Assembly: GCF_006864135.1 (NCBI RefSeq)
Contig: NZ_SADV01000003.1
Location: 248,001-312,000 of the forward strand
Length of the DNA stretch: 64,000 bases
Origin: Lysinibacillus sphaericus
GTDB taxonomy: Bacteria > Bacillota > Bacilli > Bacillales_A > Planococcaceae
Direction: 5' to 3'
Shown: piece after piece, positions 26,314 through 35,148 of the stretch
How positions within the stretch are numbered: position 1 is the stretch's first letter
How the letters are laid out: each line of letters opens with the position of its first letter
Translations under genes and position numbers: made by a program
The notes under the pieces: model-generated
What the model saw: only the letters and a program-made list of their open reading frames with translations
What the model was told of the DNA's origin: nothing
The model's database searches: none

Positions 26314-27313
26314 TTTTTCGTAGTAAATATAAAAAATATGGTGCACCAATACATGCGACGATAATACCTGCTGGCACTGTCGCACTTGAAATTGCTACGC
26401 GGCCAATTGTATCCGCTAGCATTAGTAAGCTTGCACCGATAAACAATGTTAGGGGTAAAAAGAACTGGAAACGCGGTCCGACAAGCTGCTTTGCAATATG
26501 TGGAGCCATGAGACCGATAAAGGCAATGCCTCCTGTGACTGATACAGCTGCCGCAGCTAGTGCTACAGAGACAACTATTAATTGTAAGCGCTCTCGTTCG
26601 ATATTTAAGCCTAAGCCAACCGCCGTTTGTTCTGTCATTGCCAGTACATTTAACACATTTGCTTTATAAAAAATAAATGGAATGCCTAGCACAAGCCAAG
26701 GCAATAAAGCCCAGAAAAATGGCCAATCTGCTCCCCAAATATTGCCTGCAAGCCATTGCGCGATAAATTGCACATCACTACGCTCAGCTGAGGAAATTAA
26801 TATGATCATTACACCCGATAAGGCAGATGCTACACCTACTCCGACTAAAATGAGTTGGACCGGCTGCACACCTTCATTGCGTTTATACGAGAAAAAGTAA
26901 ATGCAGATTGCCGTTAATAAAGCGCTACAAAATCCTACAAGTGGTAACATATACGCAAAATTAGGTAAATCTCCATTGACAAGGAGATAAAAAAGCGTAA
27001 TCCCAATACCTGCACCTGCATTAATTCCAATAATACCAGGGTCCGCTAAGTCATTACGGGTCACCCCCTGCAAAACGGCACCAGCTAAAGCTAAAGCCAT
27101 CCCGGCTGCTGCCAGCACAAACAATCTTGGCAAGCGAACAGAGAACAATACGAATGATTCTTTGAAGCTACCATCTCCCATTAAAATCGGTATGATGCGA
27201 TCAATCGACACCGAAGCTGCTCCCATTGAAATACCCATAACAAAAATGACTATTGTTAATAAGATCCAAACCAATAACCATCTACCTTGTTTTTTTCGCC
27301 CAATATTAAACAA
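26306..27313 (-). CDS. FecCD-family iron-siderophore permease (second)
   Basis: A permease of 335 residues with about nine to ten helices and the family signatures GAVLQGVTRNDLADPGIIGI and GGIAFIGLMAPHIAKQLVG. The start is probably the TTG at 27313: GGGGGG lies 7 bases upstream, and this start overlaps the previous permease by 8 bases. An ATG at 27379 has no ribosome site and would duplicate a long upstream overlap. It forms a heterodimer channel with the preceding permease for import of an iron chelate. Confidence 0.88.
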   Translation of the reverse strand: MFNIGRKKQGRWLLVWILLTIVIFVMGISMGAASVSIDRIIPILMGDGSFKESFVLFSVRLPRLFVLAAAGMALALAGAVLQGVTRNDLADPGIIGINAGAGIGITLFYLLVNGDLPNFAYMLPLVGFCSALLTAICIYFFSYKRNEGVQPVQLILVGVGVASALSGVMIILISSAERSDVQFIAQWLAGNIWGADWPFFWALLPWLVLGIPFIFYKANVLNVLAMTEQTAVGLGLNIERERLQLIVVSVALAAAAVSVTGGIAFIGLMAPHIAKQLVGPRFQFFLPLTLFIGASLLMLADTIGRVAISSATVPAGIIVACIGAPYFLYLLRKND

Positions 27314-28307
27314 TTTGACGCCCCCCCTTCCGAACAAGAAGTAAGAAGAACGGAAGGCCAATAATTGAAATAATCGCAACTACCGGAGTTTCATATGGAG
27401 CATTAATCATTCTACCTGCAAAATCCGCTGTTACCATAAACCATCCACCGATAATGGCACTCATCGGTAAAACAAATCGATAGTCTGTCCCTACAATTGC
27501 ACGGACAATATGTGGCACCATTAACCCAACAAACGCTAGATTACCTACAAGTGCTACTGCGGACCCTGCAAGAATTACAACGACAAACATCATAATTCCT
27601 TTAATAACGGCTGTATTTTGTCCTAACCCAACAGCTACTTCTTCATTTAAACTTAAAATGGTTAGCTGACGACTAAACGCAAACGCAACAATTAATCCGA
27701 CCAAAATAACAGGAGCAATCATTAAAGCTTGCCATGTAGTGCCTATTAAACCACCACTCGTCCACATCGAAACATCTTTTGATATTTGAAATAATATTCC
27801 CGTACCATCTGCTATTGCTTGTAATAGCGCGGATACAGCAGCCCCAGCCAAAACTAACTTTAATGGAGAAAAACCATTTTTTGTTGAAGCGCCAATACCA
27901 TAGACAACAATCATCCCTACGCCTGCACCTACGAAACATGCAAAAATAAGCATATAATACGACGTATTTGGGATAAATGCCATCGTCAATGCAAGTGCTG
28001 CATTCGCACCTGCTGTGAGGCCAAGAAGTCCCGGATCTGCTAATGGATTTCTAGTAACCCCTTGCATAATAGCCCCAGCAACTGCGAGTGCACTACCTAC
28101 AAAAATAGCAGCAATAATTCGTGGAAATCGAATTTCTCGTAAAATAGCATAATGCTTACCGCCGTCTCGTCCAACAATTGCTTGAAAGACATCTTCAATA
28201 CTCGTATTTGCCGCTCCGATACAAAGCGAAATCGTAACTGTCACTGCTAATAAGATCAGTGCAAGCAACACCTGAAGCCAAAATGGGAAATGTCGAAACT
28301 TTGTCAT
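27306..28307 (-). CDS. FecCD-family iron-siderophore permease (first)
   Basis: A 333-residue permease with the signatures GAIMQGVTRNPLADPGLLGL and GNLAFVGLMVPHIVRAIVG. It pairs with the second permease (8-base overlap) to form the membrane channel of a ferric-siderophore ABC importer. It lies 25 bases after the binding-protein gene in a Fur-controlled operon ordered ATPase, binding protein, permease, permease. Confidence 0.92.
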   Translation of the reverse strand: MTKFRHFPFWLQVLLALILLAVTVTISLCIGAANTSIEDVFQAIVGRDGGKHYAILREIRFPRIIAAIFVGSALAVAGAIMQGVTRNPLADPGLLGLTAGANAALALTMAFIPNTSYYMLIFACFVGAGVGMIVVYGIGASTKNGFSPLKLVLAGAAVSALLQAIADGTGILFQISKDVSMWTSGGLIGTTWQALMIAPVILVGLIVAFAFSRQLTILSLNEEVAVGLGQNTAVIKGIMMFVVVILAGSAVALVGNLAFVGLMVPHIVRAIVGTDYRFVLPMSAIIGGWFMVTADFAGRMINAPYETPVVAIISIIGLPFFLLLVRKGGRQIV

Positions 28308-28332
28308 TTGCCTTCGCTACTCTCTACTGAAA

Positions 28333-29250
28333 TTATTGTAAAAATTTCTTTTCAAAGAAATCTAGTTGATTTTCTAAAGTGATTGGGTCATTAAAGTAAA
28401 ATTCGTTGGCATTCACTTCAAATAAATGACCATTTTTCTCAGCCTTTAAATCTTTAAACCACGCAGCATTTTTGATGGCGCTATCCTCACCTTTAAATGT
28501 ACTAAAAATCACATAGTCACCCGCATAATCACCTAATACCTCTTGAGAAATGGCTAAATAACCTGGTTTTAAAGCACCTTCCTTCACTTTCTCAGGCATT
28601 TTCAAGCCCATTTCTTGATATAAAATTTCTGTTCCGCGACCCCAATTATCTCCATAAACATACAATTGTTTATTGAACATTTCTGCAACAGTAACCGTTG
28701 CTTCTTCGCCGATTTTTTCTTTTATTTTTGTACCCGTTTCTGCAGCACGCTCTTTAAAATCTTTTACCCAATCAGTTGCTTCTTTTTCTTTATTGACAAC
28801 TTTACCGATTTCAATAAATTGCTGTAAATAATCTACTTTACCATAAGTAAATAATACAGTTGGTGCGATTTCTGCTAATTTAGCCGCATTTTCAATACCA
28901 TTTAAACCAATAATCAAATCTGGCTCAAGTTCGATAATTTTTTCGATATCCGTATTCTCAACAACTACTGCATCTTTAATATCATCTTGGAAGTTCGGAT
29001 TATCTGCAGCCCATGAATCGACACTGACAACATTAACGCCAAGCTGTAGTAAATCTCCAACAAATGAAGATAACACTACTACACGTTTAGGTTTAGCTGG
29101 TACTTCAATAGGACCTGATTCTGATTGATACGTTATCGTTTCTGCTGATGCTTTATCTTTAGAGGCCTCATTCGCCTTCTCTTCTTTATTGCCGCACGCT
29201 GCAAGCACTAGTACGACCATCATAAACATTGGTAATAGCCACTTTTTCAT
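28333..29250 (-). CDS. Iron-siderophore binding lipoprotein
   Basis: A 305-residue lipoprotein. The lipobox LAAC at about 16-19 is followed by an acidic/Lys linker and a type III periplasmic-binding fold with a long spine helix (about 145-180). The N-lobe starts PKRVVVLSSFVGDLLQLG and the VDSWAADNPNFQDD loop shapes the pocket. It delivers an iron chelate to the FecCD permeases. Chelate type (hydroxamate, catecholate, carboxylate or heme) cannot be told from these motifs. Confidence 0.92.
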   Translation of the reverse strand: MKKWLLPMFMMVVLVLAACGNKEEKANEASKDKASAETITYQSESGPIEVPAKPKRVVVLSSFVGDLLQLGVNVVSVDSWAADNPNFQDDIKDAVVVENTDIEKIIELEPDLIIGLNGIENAAKLAEIAPTVLFTYGKVDYLQQFIEIGKVVNKEKEATDWVKDFKERAAETGTKIKEKIGEEATVTVAEMFNKQLYVYGDNWGRGTEILYQEMGLKMPEKVKEGALKPGYLAISQEVLGDYAGDYVIFSTFKGEDSAIKNAAWFKDLKAEKNGHLFEVNANEFYFNDPITLENQLDFFEKKFLQ

Positions 29251-29265
29251 AAATATATCTCCCTT

Positions 29266-30054
29266 TTACACTGTTTCTAGTAAGTTATATGTAATGCACA
29301 TTGGCTTATCTGTTCGTGGATCTTTACCAATGACTGCATCAATATTAAACACTTTTTCTAATACTTCAGGTACCATGACTTCCTCTGCAGTACCAAACTT
29401 CACAAGCTCTCCTTTTGATAACGCCACGATAAAATCTGAAAAACGTGCTGCCTGATTTAAATCATGTAGCACCATAACAATTGTGCGTCCTTCTTCTTCG
29501 TTAAGCTTGTAAAGTAATTCTAAAACCTCTAACTGATGGGCCATATCTAAATACGTTGTTGGCTCATCTAAAAAGATAATATTGGTCTCTTGCGCTAATG
29601 CCATTGCAATCCACACCCGTTGACGCTGTCCACCTGATAAGGCATCAACCGTGTTCTGACGAAAGTCATCCGTTTTAGTTACCTTTAAGGCCCAGTCAAT
29701 CATTTCTTTATCCTTTTGCGATAAATTACCGAAGCCCTTTTGATATGGAAATCGACCGTAGGATACAAGTTCTTCTACTGTTAAACCATGTGCACTTTCC
29801 GGGCTTTGTGGCAAGATGGCAAGTTCTTTCGCTAATTCTTTTGTGTTCATCTCGGAAATATTTTGACCATCTAATATGACTTGTCCACTTTTATGCTTCA
29901 AAATCCTTGTAATAGCCTTTAAAAGTGTTGATTTGCCACAGCCATTGGATCCAATAATGGTCGTTATTTTACCGTCTGGAATTTGTAGCGATAAATCATG
30001 CACAATTGTTTTGTCCTCATAGCCGATACGAATCGATTCAACTTGTAAACGCAC
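29266..30054 (-). CDS. FecE/FhuC-type ATPase for iron-siderophore import
   Basis: A 262-residue ATPase with Walker A GSNGCGKSTLL (about 36-46), signature LSGGQRQRVWIAMALAQ, Walker B IIFLDEPTTYLD and H-loop MVLHDLNQAARFSD. It is the first gene of the operon, unusual only in that the binding protein gene follows rather than leads. It lies 54 bases from a consensus Fur box, shared with the divergent reductase gene. Confidence 0.93.
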   Translation of the reverse strand: MRLQVESIRIGYEDKTIVHDLSLQIPDGKITTIIGSNGCGKSTLLKAITRILKHKSGQVILDGQNISEMNTKELAKELAILPQSPESAHGLTVEELVSYGRFPYQKGFGNLSQKDKEMIDWALKVTKTDDFRQNTVDALSGGQRQRVWIAMALAQETNIIFLDEPTTYLDMAHQLEVLELLYKLNEEEGRTIVMVLHDLNQAARFSDFIVALSKGELVKFGTAEEVMVPEVLEKVFNIDAVIGKDPRTDKPMCITYNLLETV

Positions 30055-30107
30055 AACATAACCTCTCTTTCCTTTTACTTCTTTCCATGATATGATAACG
30101 ATTAGTC

Positions 30108-30126
30108 GATAATGATAATCATTATC
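30108..30126. promoter_or_regulatory. Consensus Fur box, divergent
   Basis: GATAATGATAATCATTATC is identical to the classical 19-bp Fur consensus. It lies midway between the siderophore ABC operon (minus) and the reductase gene (plus), so it probably controls both. Confidence 0.95.
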
Positions 30127-30202
30127 ACTAAAGTTAGTCTAGTTTTCCTATAGAGTTTTGTCAAACACTTTTTTATTATTTTTTAAGGATGTGGTGATAT
30201 AA

Positions 30203-31243
30203 ATGCAACATTTATACGATGTAACAATTATTGGTGGTGGCCCTGCAGGTCTATATAGTGCCTTTTATAGTGGTTTACGAGGATTAAAAACGAAATTAAT
30301 TGAGAGTCAGCAACAGCTTGGTGGTAAAGTTTTACTTTATCCTGAAAAGCTCATTTGGGATATTGGTGGACACCCTCCTGTATTAGGCGAACAATTTGTC
30401 AAACAGTTAATTGTGCAGGCAAAAACCTTTGATCCAACCATTTTAACAGGTACAAAAGTCGATTTCATCGAGCGCCAAGGTGATATTTTTGTTCTACATA
30501 CTACACAAGGAGATAAACATTATTCTAAAACCGTTCTTTTAGCAGTTGGTGGTGGTATTATTAACCCTCAAAAGCTCTCACTAGAAGGTGCAGAAAAATA
30601 TGAAATGACTAATTTACACTATACTGTGCAGTCTTATCGACACTTTGTGGACAAGGAAATTATTATTTCAGGAGGCGGAAATGCGGCTATTGACTGGGCA
30701 GTTGAACTTAGTCCTATCGCTAAAAATGTAACTGTAGTTTATCGTAAAGATAAGTTATCTGCGCATGAAGCAACAATACAAGAAGCTTTAGATGCTGGCG
30801 TAAAGATTGAATGCCATACAACTATTTCAAAATTGACTGCTAATGCTGACAAAACAGCGATTCAACTAGTAACATGTGAAAACTCAAAAACAAAGCAAAG
30901 CTATACGCGTCAAATCGATGAAGTAATTGTTAGTCATGGCTATAACCGCGAAGCATCATTAGAATTGGATCAATCACTGACCATTCCTAAAAAAAGAGAT
31001 TACTATTTCGAAGGAAAAGCAACGGGAGAAACTGTGCAGCCTGGTATTTTTGCAGCAGGTGATATTTTAGCGTTTGAAGGAAAAATCAATCTACTTCTAG
31101 GTACCTTCCAGGATGCAGCTAATGCCGTGAACTCTATTAAAACGTATTTAGAGCCTACTGCCTATCGTCATGGGGTTGTGTCATCACATAATGAATTGTT
31201 TAAAGAGAAAAATCGCTCTATTATTGAAAAGCAACTTAAATAA
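30203..31243 (+). CDS. Ferredoxin/flavodoxin-NADP reductase, TrxB-like type
   Basis: A 346-residue FAD enzyme of the YumC/YcgT (type 2 FNR) group. The FAD-binding GGGPAGLYSAFYSGLRG is at about 11-27, the NADPH-binding GGGNAAIDWAVEL is near residue 157, and the C-terminal FAD motif is AAGDI. It lacks the CxxC of true thioredoxin reductases, as expected for this group. It supplies electrons for ferredoxin or flavodoxin, and in iron starvation this is commonly used to reduce imported ferric chelates. Placement across a Fur box from a siderophore importer supports that role. It ends at a GC-rich terminator. Confidence 0.9.
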   Translation: MQHLYDVTIIGGGPAGLYSAFYSGLRGLKTKLIESQQQLGGKVLLYPEKLIWDIGGHPPVLGEQFVKQLIVQAKTFDPTILTGTKVDFIERQGDIFVLHTTQGDKHYSKTVLLAVGGGIINPQKLSLEGAEKYEMTNLHYTVQSYRHFVDKEIIISGGGNAAIDWAVELSPIAKNVTVVYRKDKLSAHEATIQEALDAGVKIECHTTISKLTANADKTAIQLVTCENSKTKQSYTRQIDEVIVSHGYNREASLELDQSLTIPKKRDYYFEGKATGETVQPGIFAAGDILAFEGKINLLLGTFQDAANAVNSIKTYLEPTAYRHGVVSSHNELFKEKNRSIIEKQLK

Positions 31244-31273
31244 GCATTCTAAACAATGATTATTCAATCATAA

Positions 31274-31312
31274 CAACCCCTCTTAAGAAAATTTACTCTT
31301 CAGAGGGGTTTT
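31274..31312 (+). terminator. Terminator of the reductase gene
   Basis: AACCCCTCTT pairs with (C)AGAGGGGTT around an AT-rich loop, followed by TTTTC. It lies 30 bases after the stop. Confidence 0.85.
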
Positions 31313-31367
31313 CAAACCTTTCTTACTATTTTTATAAGGCGGACTTTAAAAGATCTATCGAAATAAT

Positions 31368-31610
31368 CTACCTAAAGAAATTTAAAAATGCCCCCATTTG
31401 TCTTAACATACCAACTCCATTTGTTATTGTTCCCGCATGACCCATAATTGTATTTAAATGCTGTGGTAATCTTCCAAATCTCGAAGTTTGGGGTTGCTGA
31501 TTAGGGTAAAAGAAAGGTTGCCCTCTTCTACCTTGAATAGGAGGGCCAAAACCTTGTCTATATCTTGGTGGGAATGGTTTCATTCTAGGATTCGGTGGAT
31601 AAAATGGCAT
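31368..31610 (-). CDS. YqfQ/YppG-like Pro/Gln-rich small protein
   Basis: An 80-residue protein, mostly low complexity: MPFYPPNPRMKPFPPR at the start, then Gln/Pro/Phe-rich sequence and a hydrophobic C-terminus. The layout matches the YqfQ (VrrA)-like small proteins of Bacillus, which are linked to sporulation or coat. The start at 31610 is chosen because GGGGGTGA precedes it; an in-frame ATG lies 6 codons upstream with no ribosome site. No reaction is assigned. Confidence 0.6.
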   Translation of the reverse strand: MPFYPPNPRMKPFPPRYRQGFGPPIQGRRGQPFFYPNQQPQTSRFGRLPQHLNTIMGHAGTITNGVGMLRQMGAFLNFFR

Positions 31611-31841
31611 CAATTCACCCCCTATCAAATATCTTTTTACTAGTATACGTCTGTATTTTTTTATTGTTTAGACTATCGGAGAAGTTGCTAAAAAAATATA
31701 TAGATATGTATTGTAAAATGTTGAAGCCTAACTATTAATAATTCTCCTCTTCCTTTCTGTAAAGGTTCCTCATGACATCTTAGGAACCATACTATTTTTA
31801 ATTTCATATTATACAAAAATACGAATAAAGAAGGGGTTCCG

Positions 31842-32540
31842 ATTCAAAATTCAAAATATCTAGATTTTCTGTCCAAATTTGGTGTAGGCGGTGCGCATCC
31901 TGGTGGTATTAATCTAACAAAGGAAATATTCAAGGTAGAGAGCGTTAGCGAAAATTCCCGCATTTTGGATGTAGGCTGTGGTACAGGCCAAACTGCTGCC
32001 TACTTGGCGGAGACATATAAAACAAAAGTAACCGGTATTGATATCAATCCTGAAATGGTTGCAAAGGCTAAAAAGAGAATGAAAAAAAATCACTTACCCG
32101 TAAAAATAATTCAATGCTCTATAGAACAAGTTCCATTACCTGATCATACATTTGACTTTATTATTTCTGAATCCGTTCTTTCTTTTGTCAATAAACCTAA
32201 TGCCCTTAAAGAAATTTTTCGTTTATTAAAAAATGGCGGTCGGTTTATTGCCATTGAATTTACTATTCATCAACCACTTGAGGAACAAATTGACAAGGAA
32301 ATCAAACAGTTTTATGGATTTGATTCTTGTTCAATGAAAAAGGATTGGGTAGCTTTGTTTAACCAGGCTGGTTTTAAAAATATTCGTATACAAAAAAATA
32401 AATCGATCTTCTCCATTCCTGAACTTCATCACTCGAAGGATATTGCACCTGAACTTTATGAAGTAATGGATAAACATTTTGATATGAACTTAAAGTATGA
32501 AGGCGTTTTAGACTATAGAATTTATTCATGTACTAAATAA
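31842..32540 (+). CDS. SAM-dependent methyltransferase with no canonical start
   Basis: A class I methyltransferase with LDVGCGTGQTAAYLA (SAM motif I), VTGIDINPEM (motif II) and DFIISESVLSF (motif IV). The first ATG in frame (31965) is inside motif I. A conserved-looking N-terminus (IQNSKYLDFLSKFGVGGAHP) reads on upstream in the same frame to 31842, where AAGAAGGGG lies 5 bases before an ATT. No ATG, GTG or TTG occurs in frame between the stop at 31773 and 31965. Either ATT starts translation or a small deletion has removed the start codon. The substrate is unknown. Confidence 0.7.
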   Translation: MQNSKYLDFLSKFGVGGAHPGGINLTKEIFKVESVSENSRILDVGCGTGQTAAYLAETYKTKVTGIDINPEMVAKAKKRMKKNHLPVKIIQCSIEQVPLPDHTFDFIISESVLSFVNKPNALKEIFRLLKNGGRFIAIEFTIHQPLEEQIDKEIKQFYGFDSCSMKKDWVALFNQAGFKNIRIQKNKSIFSIPELHHSKDIAPELYEVMDKHFDMNLKYEGVLDYRIYSCTK

Positions 32541-32667
32541 TGTGGGGATGTAATTCAAACTAAAGCATACTTCTTAACTGCTATGTAAATGAAAATGAGC
32601 AGCAGACCCGTTCAACGTTCAACGACAAATGTCTTATTCCAACATCCATTCTGTTCAACAAGTTATA

Positions 32668-32714
32668 GCGGGAAATTAATCCTCTGTGTCATTTCCCGCT
32701 TCTTTCTTTTTTTC
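32668..32714 (+). terminator. Terminator of the methyltransferase gene
   Basis: GCGGGAAAT and ATTTCCCGC (9 bp, perfect), then TTCTTTCTTTTTTT. Confidence 0.85.
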
Positions 32715-32750
32715 CCATTCAGAATATCCCTTTGGAGCAAAATTTCCTCC

Positions 32751-33350
32751 TTAATCATTCATTTGCATATATTTATCTTCATTAAACGTAACTGCATGAA
32801 TGCCCTCAATAAAGGTATTAATTAAGATTAAGAAGCTTTTATTGATATCAAGTGGCAGCCCAAATCCCCCCATTTGTTCAATAGAAGTGAATCCATGTAG
32901 AATACTTCTTAATCCTCTGACCATATGAATTGCAATTTCCTCTTGCAAATTATAGGCAGCAAGCACTTGAAGTACAAGTTGCACGACAGCTTCTTGGGCT
33001 TGCTGTAGTTCTTGATCGTTAACATCCGGAAAGCGAGTGCTAGCATCGTATAACCCCGGGTGCTCTCTAACAAATTGAATATATGCCTGACTAATTGCAC
33101 GAACAGCATCATCACCTGAACGTCCTACTGCAGCTTGAAGCATATATTCATTTAGTTTTTTTACGCCTTGAATAGCTAACTTCTGCTTCAATTCATTCAA
33201 TCCATTAAGATGGTTATACAAGGAAGGTGGCCGTATTTCCAATTTTTCAGCTAATAGTCCAATTGAAAGTTGGTCCAATCCTTGTTCATCAACTAGCTCC
33301 GTTGCCTTTTGTAAAATAATCGATATATCTATTTTCATTCGACGGGACAT
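32751..33350 (-). CDS. TetR-family regulator with WHG domain
   Basis: A 199-residue TetR regulator. The helix-turn-helix is LSIGLLAEKLEIRPPSLYNHL, and the C-terminal domain (about 85-190) contains RSILHGFTSIEQMGGFGLPL, the WHG-type ligand domain. GGGAG lies 8 bases before the ATG at 33350; a GTG three codons upstream is less likely. It follows an MBL-fold hydrolase gene and may be its repressor via the palindrome at 34123-34139. Confidence 0.88.
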   Translation of the reverse strand: MSRRMKIDISIILQKATELVDEQGLDQLSIGLLAEKLEIRPPSLYNHLNGLNELKQKLAIQGVKKLNEYMLQAAVGRSGDDAVRAISQAYIQFVREHPGLYDASTRFPDVNDQELQQAQEAVVQLVLQVLAAYNLQEEIAIHMVRGLRSILHGFTSIEQMGGFGLPLDINKSFLILINTFIEGIHAVTFNEDKYMQMND

Positions 33351-33362
33351 TTTTTTCACTCC

Positions 33363-34079
33363 CTATTTGGATTGTCTAAAATTTTTTTCTGCTTCGGCTA
33401 TTGCTATGTCCAAAAGCTCCTGTGGTTGCTTTAACATTTTCCCGTGCCCTACAGCAAGTAAGCTTGGATTTAACTCCCTTAATTTTTTTGCACTTATTAG
33501 AGCTGTGCTTTTATCCCATGTTGCAAGAGCAGGAAATGGAAACAACGGATTCATCACTCCCGATACTAGTAGTTTTCCTCTAGTTACGAGGGCATCACCA
33601 GCAATTAAACTTCTATTACGTGTATCAAAAAGAGTGATGGAACCAGGTGTATGACCTGGCGTTGCTATCACTTCTAATGAGCCAACACATTCACCTTCTT
33701 CGAGTAATAAGTCTGGTTTGGTTTTAATATTTTTTGGTATGCCCCCTCGAATTGGTGTATTTTTTTCATTTGGAAGTAATGCACTATTTCCTTCCAATAA
33801 CAAAGCATCTCTGGAAGAAATGCACACCTGACAATCTGGTAATAATTCTTTTAACGTATCTAGAGCTCCTATATGATCACTATGTGCGTGAGTAATGATA
33901 ATTCTTGTAATCGGTTTACCAATACTTTCAGCCGCTTTTATTATACTTTTTGCACTATATGGTAGGGCTGCATCGATCAGTGTAAGCTCGCTTTCTTCTT
34001 CTACAATATAACAATTAACAGGAAAAATCCTTGGCATAAATGACAATTGAAACACTGTACCATTCTTCGTAATCTTCAT
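33363..34079 (-). CDS. MBL-fold metallohydrolase
   Basis: A 238-residue metallo-beta-lactamase fold enzyme with all metal-binding motifs: THAHSDHIG (HxHxDH, residues about 62-68), TPGHTPG (His about 142), AGDAL (Asp about 160) and GHGKM (His about 212). It belongs to the YflN/glyoxalase-II-like group. The substrate is unknown; quorum-lactone or thioester hydrolysis are known for relatives. It is the first gene of a two-gene unit with the WHG-TetR regulator. Confidence 0.9.
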   Translation of the reverse strand: MKITKNGTVFQLSFMPRIFPVNCYIVEEESELTLIDAALPYSAKSIIKAAESIGKPITRIIITHAHSDHIGALDTLKELLPDCQVCISSRDALLLEGNSALLPNEKNTPIRGGIPKNIKTKPDLLLEEGECVGSLEVIATPGHTPGSITLFDTRNRSLIAGDALVTRGKLLVSGVMNPLFPFPALATWDKSTALISAKKLRELNPSLLAVGHGKMLKQPQELLDIAIAEAEKNFRQSK

Positions 34080-34122
34080 TCTAACTCATATCCCCTTTGT
34101 CAACTAATTGTATTACTATTTT

Positions 34123-34139
34123 AACTAATTCAATTAGTT
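34123..34139. promoter_or_regulatory. Candidate TetR operator
   Basis: AACTAATT-C-AATTAGTT is a perfect 8-bp palindrome 44 bases before the MBL gene, with an extra CAACTAATTG half-site at 34101-34110. The TTAGTT half resembles the operators at 24.3 and 43.4 kb. Confidence 0.7.
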
Positions 34140-34225
34140 TTCGCAATATTTATTTTTTTAGAAAAAATCTTTGAATTAAAGCCTTGAATAATCTTTAACT
34201 TTATCTCGCTCGTAAATTTAGTCAT

Positions 34226-34278
34226 AAAAAAACTACACCACCAATTGTTAAATGCTGTGTCTAACAATTGGGGTGAAG
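34226..34278 (-). terminator. Terminator of the 156-residue unknown gene
   Basis: ACCAATTGTTA and TAACAATTGG(GGT) arms around a 13-base loop, with seven T on the minus strand. Its stem matches much of the hairpin that ends the yhc-like operon (6408-6455). Confidence 0.8.
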
Positions 34279-34315
34279 TTCATTTCTCGGCTGCTTTTTA
34301 TTCGCTTTAATAAAT

Positions 34316-34786
34316 TTATAATTCAAGCTCGTTATTTTTGGACTGAATTATGTAGGAGTTATATGAGTCCCACTTATAGTGTCCTACATTAAATTCTTTT
34401 AGGTCAATTATATCCTTCAAATATTTAGGGACAGTGCAATGCCAGTTTAATTTTTCTATCTTAAGTGGAAAATTGTCCTCATTTGGATTAGGAGTATGTA
34501 TATAGATAGCATCTAAACCAGCATCTTCGTCAACTATTTCAATCCACGATTGATATGGTTTTCCGAGTGTTTGGAGTTCATCTAATAAACCATACAATAA
34601 AGCTATATTTGCTTTTATATGTTCTCTTTTTATTTTCAAACTATTATTCCCAACCCCGTAAAAATCAAGATGGGTGTGCCATAAATCAAACCAACCTTCT
34701 TTTCCAAAGTCCAAATTATACCGTTCGGCTTTTGTCTCCCGCCATAAGTTACGGAAATAACGCTTTTTTCCACGAAACTTTTTCAA
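34316..34786 (-). CDS. Unknown soluble protein
   Basis: A soluble protein of about 156 residues with no signal or membrane segment. It starts with a strongly basic stretch (KKFRGKKRYFRNLWRE) and then WFDLWHTHLDFYGVGNNSLK and YIHTPNPNEDNFPLK. It is Trp- and Tyr-rich. The start is best placed at the TTG 34786 (GGGAGG 8 bases upstream) rather than the ATG at 34852, which has no ribosome site. The family is not recognised with confidence. The general look is that of uncharacterised Bacillaceae cytosolic proteins that often occur near toxin/immunity loci, but no toxin gene is seen here. Confidence 0.6.
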   Translation of the reverse strand: MKKFRGKKRYFRNLWRETKAERYNLDFGKEGWFDLWHTHLDFYGVGNNSLKIKREHIKANIALLYGLLDELQTLGKPYQSWIEIVDEDAGLDAIYIHTPNPNEDNFPLKIEKLNWHCTVPKYLKDIIDLKEFNVGHYKWDSYNSYIIQSKNNELEL

Positions 34787-35054
34787 ATAATTGTTCCTCC
34801 CGTTTAACATGAAGAGGAGACTCTTCAGTCTACTCCATATAGATGATGTCATTTATTGAGAAAGTTAACAGACTGTTGCTAATTGTATTGTTAGTTTCAA
34901 TGCTAATCAACTTGTTTAAACGACGAAAATCATTATATATCAACAAATGAGAAGGGTCCAATTCGTATGCTAATTGAACTCCCAATTAAATTGTTAACCC
35001 GTTAATTTAAAGTAAGGTCTTTTAGCTGACCGTTAGTTTTCGCTACATAAAATG

Positions 35055-35085
35055 ACACCTGTCATAAGGAACCTTTGACTGGTGT
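35055..35085. promoter_or_regulatory. Inverted repeat upstream of the DUF418/two-component unit
   Basis: ACACCTGTCA and TGACTGGTGT are 10-base arms with one mismatch, 11 bases apart, 64 bases before the DUF418 start. It is a likely binding site of the NarL-type regulator encoded by the third gene, giving autoregulation. The rest of the 34787-35148 gap has no gene. Confidence 0.6.
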
Positions 35086-35148
35086 GAATATGTTTTTTCC
35101 TTTCGTTTTCTTATCATTATTGTAAGAAAACAAAGAAAGAGTGATTTT

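Noticed and set aside
25964-26364. Genes in the CTWTCCGTCG array
   Set aside because: Same cause as the CTATCCA array: repeated unit, no ribosome site, no recognised family.
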